Shown here in pieces: positions 28,530-36,137 of a DNA stretch of 64,000 nucleotides. The notes beneath the pieces are model-generated. The model was not told the DNA's origin. It made no database searches and saw nothing but the letters and a program-made list of their open reading frames with translations. Both the position numbers and the translations under genes were made by a program. Every line of letters starts with the position of its first letter. Position 1 is the first letter of the stretch. Where the stretch lies: the NCBI RefSeq assembly GCF_003048675.2, contig NZ_CP060707.1, positions 1,674,001 to 1,738,000 of the forward strand. The letters are read 5' to 3'. This stretch comes from Campylobacter concisus. Its GTDB lineage: Bacteria; Campylobacterota; Campylobacteria; Campylobacterales; Campylobacteraceae.

Positions 28530-29051
28530 TTATTTAACAGGACCACCTGTCCATTGAAATTTATAAGTTGTTGTGAAAGGTTCAAACCATTTACCAACAC
28601 CAGTCTCTTTGTCAGCGTGGCGACCAAAGCCTTGTTTTTCTGGATTGTCGATGTGGAATTTAAGCTCATAGTTACCAACACCTGTATCCATTTTTACGTT
28701 AGCGCCGTAGTGTGGGCCATCGCTTGCAACCATTGGCATAAATGTACCTTTTTTAGTTTTACCATTATCAAGGTTTTTTAGCTCATAGTTGATTTTTAGA
28801 TATGGGATCCACTCGCCTTCGCCAAAGCCGTTTTTGTTGCCTTTTATAGCGTGGATGTCAGCCTCTAAGTGAAGATCAGCCAAGCTTGGAGCTAGATCAA
28901 CGCCTTTTGGCTCCATGTCGATTGGCTCAAGATAAACTGCAGCTATCTCCATGCCATTAGCCTCTACAGGCTCGCCGATTGGGTGCTCTCCAGCAAGTGC
29001 AAAACCAGCCGCTAGACTAAGTGCTAGAGCTGAACTAAGAATTTTATTCAT
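28530..29051 (-). CDS. p19: Periplasmic iron-uptake protein P19
   Basis: 173 residues with a Sec signal peptide (cleavage near ALA-GEHPIG). P19 is a periplasmic dimer that binds copper and ferric iron and works with FTR1. Expected metal-ligand blocks are present: GMEIAAVYLEPIDM, LEADIHA, TFMPMVASDGPHYG and GRHADKETGVGKWFEPF. It lies 20 nt after ftr1. Counterpart of Cj1659. Confidence 0.95.
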   Translation of the reverse strand: MNKILSSALALSLAAGFALAGEHPIGEPVEANGMEIAAVYLEPIDMEPKGVDLAPSLADLHLEADIHAIKGNKNGFGEGEWIPYLKINYELKNLDNGKTKKGTFMPMVASDGPHYGANVKMDTGVGNYELKFHIDNPEKQGFGRHADKETGVGKWFEPFTTTYKFQWTGGPVK

Positions 29052-29071
29052 ATCCTCTCCTTTATATAAGA

Positions 29072-31015
29072 TTAGTTTTTATTTTGTTTTGATTTCATGA
29101 TAACGATGCCTATAATTAGGGCAAGCACCATAATGATCTGAGGCACCAAGCTCTCGTAATATGGCATAAGTCCTAGCCAGTCTCTCATCCAGTCAGGAAA
29201 ATTTAGTCCTTTTATGATAGTTGGGATGAAAATTTTGCCCTCAACTAGCTCGCCAACGCCCTTGCCAACAAAGACGATCGACATGTAAAAGATGATAGCT
29301 GATGTAAATATAAAAAATGGCTTAATAGGAATTTTAATAGCGAAAATTTTAAATAAGAAATAGACTATTAAAAGAACGATAAGACCTACAACAAAGCCAG
29401 CTGCGATCATTGAGTAGCCAGCTGAGTCTTTTGCGTCAAAGATAAGCGCTTGATAAAATAACACTGTCTCAGCGCCCTCTCTAAATACCGCTAAAAATAC
29501 AGTCCACCAAAGCATCGTGCTTGAGCCACTTGAGATAGACTCAGATAAGTGAGATTTGATGTAGTCGTTCCATTTTTTAGCGCCAGCATTTGAAAGAAGC
29601 CAGAAGCCAACATAAAATAGAAGTCCCACTGCAACAAGCATCGTGATGCCTTCCATAAGCTCTCTTTTTTGACCTGCTGCCTCGCCAAAGATGACGTTCA
29701 TTATCCAAGCCATGACAAAGCTTAAGATGACAGCCACGCCAACTGAGCTATATACGACCTTGCCCATAGATTTTGCATTGCCAGTTTTTACAAGATATGC
29801 AACGACGGCTGCAACGATGATAAGAGCCTCAAAACCCTCTCTTAAGATGATAGTTAGAGCCCAGATAAATAGCGTCCAAGGTGAGCTTGAACCGCTAGTT
29901 TTCTCAAGTGCAGCTGCTAGCTGAGATGACATCTTGCTTGCGCTCTCTTCAAGTGTTTTTTCGTCTGCGCCTGATTTCATAAGGGCTACAAGGTTGCCAA
30001 ATGTAGCTTCGATAGCTGTTTTTAAATTTACATCTATCGCACCTACTTTGTTCTCCATGCCGCTACCTTCAAACTCATCAAAGTAGATGTCTTGGATATC
30101 GCCCATAGCTTTAGCGCTATTGCCACCTTTGTAAAGCGCGATGGCTGCTTGAATTTTTTCATTTATGTTTTTAACAGTTTGAGTGTAGTCTGTGCCACTA
30201 TCTTCGCTGCTATCGCTAGATGCTGCACTACTCATATCAACTTTTGCTAGTTTTACTGTTTCAGCTGGAAGTTTTGCAACGGCATCATAAGCTAGCTTTT
30301 TGATCTCTTCTAGCTTTACTTTAAAGTCATCTTTGCTTATGCCATTTGTGATGCCACTGATCGCTTCACCCATCTTTCTTTGGATGTCAGCATCTATGCT
30401 TTTGCCATTTTCTATATATTGGCGAACGGCGATTTCAAGTTGAGTATTTCTATAATCATTAAATTTAGCATCTTGGATAGAATTTTTAGCATCATCTTGT
30501 TTATCGCCCTCGTAGCTTGCTATGGCTTTATCTAAAGTAGCCGATAAATTTTCAAATGCCACCTTCCACTCAGGGATAAATTTAGAAGTGTCATAGCCGC
30601 TTGTAGCAGCTTGTGCTGGGCTGTCTGAGTACTCACCAACAAGCTTATGACCATTTAAAATAACTGGCAAAACTTCAGCGATTTCGCTATTTATCTGATC
30701 TATTCTTTTTTGCACGTCATCTGGTGCTTCGCCAGCTTTTATCGCCTTTCTGATCTCGCCAAACTGCTTCTCCATAGAGTAAGCTTTTTTCTGACCTAAA
30801 TTTATTCTGATGCCAGCTTCGACATCTTCAAACAGACCAAAATAAGCATTTTGAGTATCGCTAACTGCTTGCTCGACGTTGCCAGCTCTATACTCTGTTA
30901 TTACTTTTTGTAATGACTCTTTTATCTGAGCTGCGACTTGTGTGTAGTCGTCATTTTTTGCTACAAGCCAGATAGGCAGGAGCATGATAAGCATAAATTT
31001 AAAAAATTTATTCAT
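29072..31015 (-). CDS. ftr1: FTR1-family high-affinity iron permease
   Basis: 647 residues. A signal peptide is followed by a long periplasmic helical region containing a tandem pair of related units beginning YTQVAAQIKESLQ (about 24) and YTQTVKNINEKIQ (about 277). The C-terminal membrane domain has seven helices with the two REGxE iron motifs: REGFE at about 392 and REGAE at about 512. It probably transports Fe(III) with P19 as donor. First gene of the iron operon; counterpart of Cj1658. A Fur-box-like sequence lies ~65 bp upstream. Confidence 0.95.
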   Translation of the reverse strand: MNKFFKFMLIMLLPIWLVAKNDDYTQVAAQIKESLQKVITEYRAGNVEQAVSDTQNAYFGLFEDVEAGIRINLGQKKAYSMEKQFGEIRKAIKAGEAPDDVQKRIDQINSEIAEVLPVILNGHKLVGEYSDSPAQAATSGYDTSKFIPEWKVAFENLSATLDKAIASYEGDKQDDAKNSIQDAKFNDYRNTQLEIAVRQYIENGKSIDADIQRKMGEAISGITNGISKDDFKVKLEEIKKLAYDAVAKLPAETVKLAKVDMSSAASSDSSEDSGTDYTQTVKNINEKIQAAIALYKGGNSAKAMGDIQDIYFDEFEGSGMENKVGAIDVNLKTAIEATFGNLVALMKSGADEKTLEESASKMSSQLAAALEKTSGSSSPWTLFIWALTIILREGFEALIIVAAVVAYLVKTGNAKSMGKVVYSSVGVAVILSFVMAWIMNVIFGEAAGQKRELMEGITMLVAVGLLFYVGFWLLSNAGAKKWNDYIKSHLSESISSGSSTMLWWTVFLAVFREGAETVLFYQALIFDAKDSAGYSMIAAGFVVGLIVLLIVYFLFKIFAIKIPIKPFFIFTSAIIFYMSIVFVGKGVGELVEGKIFIPTIIKGLNFPDWMRDWLGLMPYYESLVPQIIMVLALIIGIVIMKSKQNKN

Positions 31016-31078
31016 TAATTAAACCACCTGTGAGATTATTTTAAAGTGAAATATTACCAATGCTTTACTTTGATTAAA

Positions 31079-31097
31079 ATAAAAACGATTATCATAA
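31079..31097 (-). promoter_or_regulatory. Fur-box-like site upstream of ftr1
   Basis: On the minus strand the stretch contains ATGATAATCGTTTTTAT, matching the core ATGATAATC of the GATAATGATAATCATTATC consensus, with an AT-rich right half. The position before the ftr1-p19 operon is what iron repression would need. The gap 31016-31331 otherwise holds only AT-rich DNA and the fdhB terminator. Confidence 0.55.
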
Positions 31098-31300
31098 AAG
31101 AATGTAAATTTAAAGTATAAATAATATTTTTTACAAATAAATAATTAAATTTACGTAAATTTAGGGCTTTAGAAGATTATATCAAAATTTCATATCGAGA
31201 TAAAAAAGTTATATATTTTTGATAATTTCAATAGATAAGAAAAATTATTGATGAAATTTTAGATTATAAAAATCATAAAAAATAATTTAAATTTTATAAA

Positions 31301-31325
31301 TTTAAAAGGAGAGCAAGCGCCCTCC
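31301..31325 (-). terminator. Terminator after fdhB copy 2
   Basis: Minus-strand stem GGAGGGC / GCTCTCC (one G-U pair), loop GCTT, followed by TTTTAAATTT, 6 nt after the fdhB stop. It ends the copy 2 operon before any fdhC. Confidence 0.75.
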
Positions 31326-31331
31326 TTAGTG

Positions 31332-31892
31332 TTATATGTTTAGTCCTGTATTTCTTAGCATAACGCGTTTGCGATATACATTTGAAACCTCAGCAGCGTC
31401 GCCAACTAAAAGTGCGTTTGTAGAACAGATAGCCGCACACATAGGAACTTTGCCCTCAGCCATTCTGTTTTGACCGTAAAGCTCTCTCTCCTCGTGTGAG
31501 TTAGTTGGCTCTGGACCGCCTGCGCACATAGTGCATTTATCCATTACACCTTTTACACCAAATGCCCCGTCTCTAGGGAACTGCGGCGCACCAAATGGAC
31601 AAGCATATAAGCAGTATCCACAGCCTATGCACTTGTGTTTATCGTGAAGCACGATGCCATCAGCTCTAATGTAGAAGCAATCAACCGGACAAACTTGCTC
31701 GCAAGGTGCGTCGGTGCAGTGCTGGCACGCGATAGTAGTTGATACCTCTTTGCCCTCGATACCATCGTGAAGCGTGATAACCTTTCTTCTATAAATTCCA
31801 ACTGGAAGCTCGTGAGCAGAAGAGCAGGCGACTTGACATCCAAAGCAGCTGATACATCTATTAGTATCTACAAAAAATTTCATTCTTGCCAT
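31332..31892 (-). CDS. fdhB: Formate dehydrogenase iron-sulfur subunit (copy 2)
   Basis: Electron-transfer subunit of 186 residues taking electrons from FdhA. Four 4Fe-4S cluster groups are visible: CISCFGCQVACS, CQHCTDAPCEQVCPVDC, CIGCGYCLYACPFG, and CTMCAGG with the late CAAIC. There is no signal peptide, as expected for export by hitch-hiking on the TAT signal of FdhA. It starts 10 nt after the fdhA stop. A terminator follows, so no cytochrome b subunit is in this unit; the quinone contact must come from another FdhC or another partner. Confidence 0.93.
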   Translation of the reverse strand: MARMKFFVDTNRCISCFGCQVACSSAHELPVGIYRRKVITLHDGIEGKEVSTTIACQHCTDAPCEQVCPVDCFYIRADGIVLHDKHKCIGCGYCLYACPFGAPQFPRDGAFGVKGVMDKCTMCAGGPEPTNSHEERELYGQNRMAEGKVPMCAAICSTNALLVGDAAEVSNVYRKRVMLRNTGLNI

Positions 31893-31902
31893 TTTTCTCT
31901 CC

Positions 31903-34878
31903 TTACTCTTTACCTAGGGCGTCTCTTTCGCCATACTCGTGATAAAACGATGTTTTAAAGGTGTTCTCTTCAGCTTTTTCTATGCGGCAAAGACCTGCGT
32001 TAAATTCTGAAATTTGAGTAACAGGGTCAAATCCGTAGTTAGTAACTGTGTTAAAGCTCTCGCCGATAACGTAAGGTTTAGTGCCCTCTGGGTAGCGAGC
32101 TGAGAGATCGACACCTTGCATAACGCCAGCGAAGTTGTAAGGCATACAAATTCTATCTGGAGTTACCATATAGCTGTGGTAGCATCTTACTTTGATCTTC
32201 GTGCCTTGTGGGCTGTGGATCCACATCATATCGCGATCTTTTATGCCATGTTTTAGCGCAAGCTCTGGGTGGACGTTAGCAAACATCTCAGGTGTGATGG
32301 CTGAGAGATATTTACTTGTTCTTTCGATCATTCCTGCACCACTTAAATTTACGACGCGTTGCGTGCTAAATACGATAGGGAATTCTTTTGACCAGTCTTT
32401 TGCTTGTTGCTCTGACTTAAATTTAGTAGAAACACGGAAATTTCTAGCTTGATCATCAAATGTCGGATACTTTTGGACAAGATCCCAGCGTGGTGAGTGG
32501 ATAGGCTCTCTATGTTTTGGGATAGGATCAAGAAACTCCCAAACGATAGCTCTAGCTCTTGCGTTACCATATGGCACGACCCCTTTTTCACGGCATTTTT
32601 CTAAGATGATACCGCTGTAGTCCATGCTCCAGCTAGGTCCTATCTTAGCTTTTTCTTCTTCTGTTAGAGTGATGCCTAGGACTTTTTCGATGTTATCTCT
32701 TGTGATTTGCGGGTAGCCACCTTTTATGGCTGAGCCAACTAATGTTGCCTCTTCGCTAGCTAGCTGACTAACGCCGTTATGCTCTAAGCCAAAGCGGTTT
32801 CTAAAGCCAGAGCCACCCTCTGCGTAAGGCTTGCTCATATCGTAAAGTATCGGTGTGCCAGGGTGTTTTTCATCCCATGCTGGCCATGGCTTGCCGTAGT
32901 ACTCACCTCTTACTTCGCCACCAAGACCTATTAGCGTATCTGGGTCAAATTTATCCCAGTTTGCTTGGTGACGTCTAAACATCTCAGCAGTTCTGCCGCC
33001 ATAACCGATAGAATTTCCAACCCTTGCTATCTCATTTGTCGCATCATCTGGCCATACAAAGTCATCTTTAACTTGTTTTAGCTCTCTATCTACAACAGCC
33101 ATCTTCATGCCTTTTACATATTCATCGTAAAAGCCAAATTTCTTAGCAAATGCAAACATTACTTCGTGATCGCCCTTGCTCTCATAAAGTGGATCAACAA
33201 CCTTTGTCCTCCACTGACCTGAGCGGTTTGTAGCGTTTAGGTGACCTTCGTTTTCAAAGGCAGTTGCCACTGGCAAGATATAAACGCCATCTTTTCTATC
33301 TGAAAGGATAGAAATTTCATTTACAAATGGCTCAGCAACTACGATCATATCTAGTTTTGAAGCCGCTTCTTGAATTTTAGCTAGGTGCGCCATAGATGTA
33401 AGGCCAGTTCCTTGAACCCAAAGAACTCTTAACGCGCCACTGCTAAAGGTATTTTCCTCTTTTAAGACGCCTTGCCACCATTTTGAAAGTGACCAGCCTT
33501 TTTCATTTCTCCAGTTTCTATCCTCTGGGTTTTTAGGATCGTGGTAGTAATACTCTTCAAAAACAGTGTTTTTAACTGGCGTGCCGCCTTGTTTTGGCTC
33601 TTTGGTTGAGACTGCAAAGCGTTTTACAAACTCGTCATAATCAACGCCCCAGCCTTGGCAGTAATACTTCCAAGCCGCGTCAGTTAGTCCGTAATACATC
33701 GGCAAGCTGTCTGAGAGGTTACACATATCGGTTGAGCCTTGAACGTTGTCGTGACCACGGATGATGTTACAGCCGCCGCCTGGTTTGCCCATGTTGCCTA
33801 AGATTAGTTGAAGTATAGGTAAAATTCTAGTATTTGAGCTACCAACTGAGTGCTGTGTGATGCCAAGAGCCCAGACCACTGTGCCTGGTTTTGTGTGAGC
33901 TAGGATATTTGCAGCCTCTATCAGCTTATCAACTGGCACGCCTGTAACGTCAGATGTGACCTCTGGTGTCCAGTGCTCAGCCTCTTTTGCTATCTCGTCG
34001 ATGCCGTAAGTTCTATTTTTTATAAATTCTTTATCTTCCCAGCCATTTTTTAAGATGATGTGGATAAGTCCATAAACAAGTGCTATATCGGTGCCCGATC
34101 TTTGTCTTAGGTATAGATCAGCATGAGCGGCTGATTTTGTAAAATTTGGATCAGCTACGATCACCTTTGCGTTGTTTCTATCTTTTGCTTGCAAAGTGTG
34201 CTTCATACCGCCAACTGGATTTGCCACAGCTGGGTTTGCACCTATTATAAATATACATTTTGAATTTGCAGCCATATCTCCAAAGTGGTTTGTCATCGCG
34301 CCATAACCCCAAGTATTCGCCACACCGGCGACTGTTGCGCTATGTCAAATTCTTGCTACGTGGTCGTTACTGTTTGTGCCCCAAAACGCAGCAAATTTTC
34401 TAAAGTAATATGCTTGCTCGTTGTTAAATTTCGCAGATCCTAAGAATATAACGCTATCAGGACCATCTTCTTTGCGGATATGAAGCATCTTATCGCCGAT
34501 CTCATTTACAGCTTGATCCCATGAAATTCTCTGCCATTTGCCATCAACCTTTTTCATAGGATATTTGATGCGTTGCTTGCTGTGTGTAAGGTCGATCTGA
34601 TCGATACCTTTTGAGCAGTGTGAGCCTTGAGATATCGGGTGAAACATCGCCATATCTTGACGAACCCAAACACCATCTTGTACCTCAGCCTCGATACCAC
34701 AGCCTGCTGAGCATATAGAACAAATAGTTCTAACCTTTTTTGAGCCAGGGAAAGGATCTTTTATCTCCTCTGCGCTAGCGTGTCTTATCGTATCATTTTG
34801 TCCAAAAGCCATTGTGGTGCCAGCACCTAGTGCGGCTAGCTTTAAAAATGAACGTCTTCCTATACGTGCATCACTCAT
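31903..34878 (-). CDS. fdhA: Formate dehydrogenase catalytic subunit, selenocysteine, TAT-exported (copy 2)
   Basis: Complete 991-residue periplasmic formate dehydrogenase. It starts MSDARIGRRSFLKLAALG with a twin-arginine motif at residues 8-13, then the 4Fe-4S site CSICSAGCGIEAEV...CSKG. UGA at 34345-34347 is residue 178 in DHVARI-U-HSATVAG. After it, ANTWGYGAMTNHFGDMA, IRGHDNVQGSTDMCNLSD and the C-terminal cofactor domain continue without a break. It is very similar to copy 1 at the left edge, so they are paralogues. It lies 11 nt after its small TAT protein and 10 nt before fdhB. Confidence 0.95.
34317..34347 (-). promoter_or_regulatory. Sec codon and SECIS hairpin of fdhA copy 2
   Basis: UGA at 34347-34345, then 13 nt, then stem UCGCC / GGCGA with loop GGUGU (34331-34317). 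The hairpin is base-for-base the same as in copy 1, although the spacer between UGA and stem differs at several positions. Confidence 0.85.
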
Positions 34879-34889
34879 GGTTTTCTCCC

Positions 34890-35096
34890 TTAGTATGCGA
34901 TTTTATAGTAGGTTTCCCAGTTTTTGCTTTTTTTATAAAGCACCTCTTTTTTGTTAGACTTGCCTACGACAACGCCATTGTCATCAGGAGCCAAGTCATC
35001 ACTAGTCACTTTTGCTACGGCTGAGACTGCGAGTACTCCGCCGGCAGCACCGACTTTTAGAGATTTTTTAAGAAAATCTCTTCTTGATCCTTGCAT
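34890..35096 (-). CDS. Small TAT-signal protein of the formate dehydrogenase operon (copy 2)
   Basis: 68 residues with SRRDFLKK twin-arginine motif at residues 4-11, a hydrophobic Ala/Gly/Val core, then the charged tail EVLYKKSKNWETYY shared with the 57-residue copy 1 protein. ATG follows AAGGAG. It is the first gene of the copy 2 unit. Unlike copy 1, no torD-like gene precedes it. Function unknown; the retained tail suggests a specific contact, perhaps with FdhA. Confidence 0.85.
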   Translation of the reverse strand: MQGSRRDFLKKSLKVGAAGGVLAVSAVAKVTSDDLAPDDNGVVVGKSNKKEVLYKKSKNWETYYKIAY

Positions 35097-35111
35097 TTTT
35101 TCTCCTTATGC

Positions 35112-35127
35112 CTCAAAAATTTTTGAG
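35112..35127. promoter_or_regulatory. 16-bp perfect palindrome in the copy 2 leader
   Basis: CTCAAAAATTTTTGAG lies between the ATATGC-type site and the ribosome site of the first gene. It could form a hairpin in the leader or be a DNA-binding site; nothing shows which. Confidence 0.35.
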
Positions 35128-35142
35128 AAATTTGGTTCATTG

Positions 35143-35161
35143 ATATGTAAAATTTGCATAT
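35143..35161. promoter_or_regulatory. Inverted repeat upstream of the copy 2 formate dehydrogenase operon
   Basis: ATATGT-AAAATTT-GCATAT: same spacing (N7) and one half-site mismatch compared with the sites before fdhF and copy 1. The centre is only 56 nt before the first start codon, closer than in the other two units, so its mode of action could differ. The rest of the 35097-35376 gap is AT-rich with the terminator of the next gene. Confidence 0.5.
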
Positions 35162-35345
35162 TTTAAAATTCTAAAATATCGCAAATAGCCTATTTTATGG
35201 CATTTTAGCGCCCTAAAGTTAAACTATGTAAATTTAGCATATTTCTAAGTTAAGCAAAGTAAATATAAAAGTTTAATTAAGAATGTTAAGTATTTATTAA
35301 AAATATAGTTAAATATACTTTAAATTTATAAAATTTATTTATAGT

Positions 35346-35372
35346 AGAAATTCTAGGGAGAGCTCCCTAGAA
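35346..35372 (-). terminator. Terminator after the DsbG-like gene
   Basis: Strong stem TTCTAGGGA / TCCCTAGAA with loop GAGC, just after the stop of the 35377-36084 gene, followed on the minus strand by TTTCTACT. Confidence 0.75.
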
Positions 35373-35376
35373 AATG

Positions 35377-36084
35377 TTATTTTAGATCACTTTTATTTAC
35401 AATAAATGGCACTGATCTAACGCCAGCTGCAAAGTATTTTTTGCGCAGATTGTCGATCTTTGCGACATCTTCTTTGCTAACGCTCTTATCATCTACATTG
35501 TAGTCTTCAGCGTAGTATTTTCTTAAAATTTTAACCTTATCGCTGTCACTCTTAGCAGCTTTTGCATCTTTGTAGATTAGTGAGCTTTTTTGAAGTGATG
35601 AGACGTCATGCACTGGAGTTAAGACGATCTCAACGTTGCTATCTTTTAGTGTTGTCTCGATCTTTGCTAGCTCAGCTCTGCAGTATGGGCACTCAGGGTC
35701 TGAAAACATTATGATAGTTGGCTTTTTAGGGTCGCTACCAAGAACGATGATGTTTGCCTTGTCTTCATCTTTATAAATTTTAGAAATTCCCTTTGCGATG
35801 ACCTCTTTTTTCACTTCAGCTAGGTATGATTTTTGCTCTTTTAGATCGATCACGTCTGGGAAGATGAAGTCGCCTTTTGTAAATACTATCTCATCTTGTG
35901 AGTTGCCATCTTTGCTTAGTTTTACCACGACAGCTTCGATGTCGCCTGCAACTTTGTGACGGTCAGCTACCTTTACTTTTACGCTGCTATCAACCATTTG
36001 AGAGTAGAAGTCCTCTATTTGCTTATCGCTTGCTGCCATTAGGCTAGTTGCCGCGATGATTGAGGCTAAGATCACTTTTTTCAT
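35377..36084 (-). CDS. Periplasmic DsbC/DsbG-like thiol protein
   Basis: 235 residues with a Sec signal peptide (LMA-ASDKQ). The thioredoxin fold has active site CPYC in MFSDPECPYCRAEL (about residue 140) and the cis-Pro block AAGVRSVPFIV. The N-terminal ~100 residues resemble a dimerisation/substrate domain. It probably acts in disulfide exchange in the periplasm. It lies between the fdh copy 2 operon and selBA, 53 nt after selB on the same strand. A role in formate dehydrogenase biogenesis is possible only by context. Confidence 0.82.
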   Translation of the reverse strand: MKKVILASIIAATSLMAASDKQIEDFYSQMVDSSVKVKVADRHKVAGDIEAVVVKLSKDGNSQDEIVFTKGDFIFPDVIDLKEQKSYLAEVKKEVIAKGISKIYKDEDKANIIVLGSDPKKPTIIMFSDPECPYCRAELAKIETTLKDSNVEIVLTPVHDVSSLQKSSLIYKDAKAAKSDSDKVKILRKYYAEDYNVDDKSVSKEDVAKIDNLRKKYFAAGVRSVPFIVNKSDLK

Positions 36085-36137
36085 TTTTATCCTTTTTAAA
36101 AATTTGGCGGATTATATTTGCTTTTTGTAAACGAATA

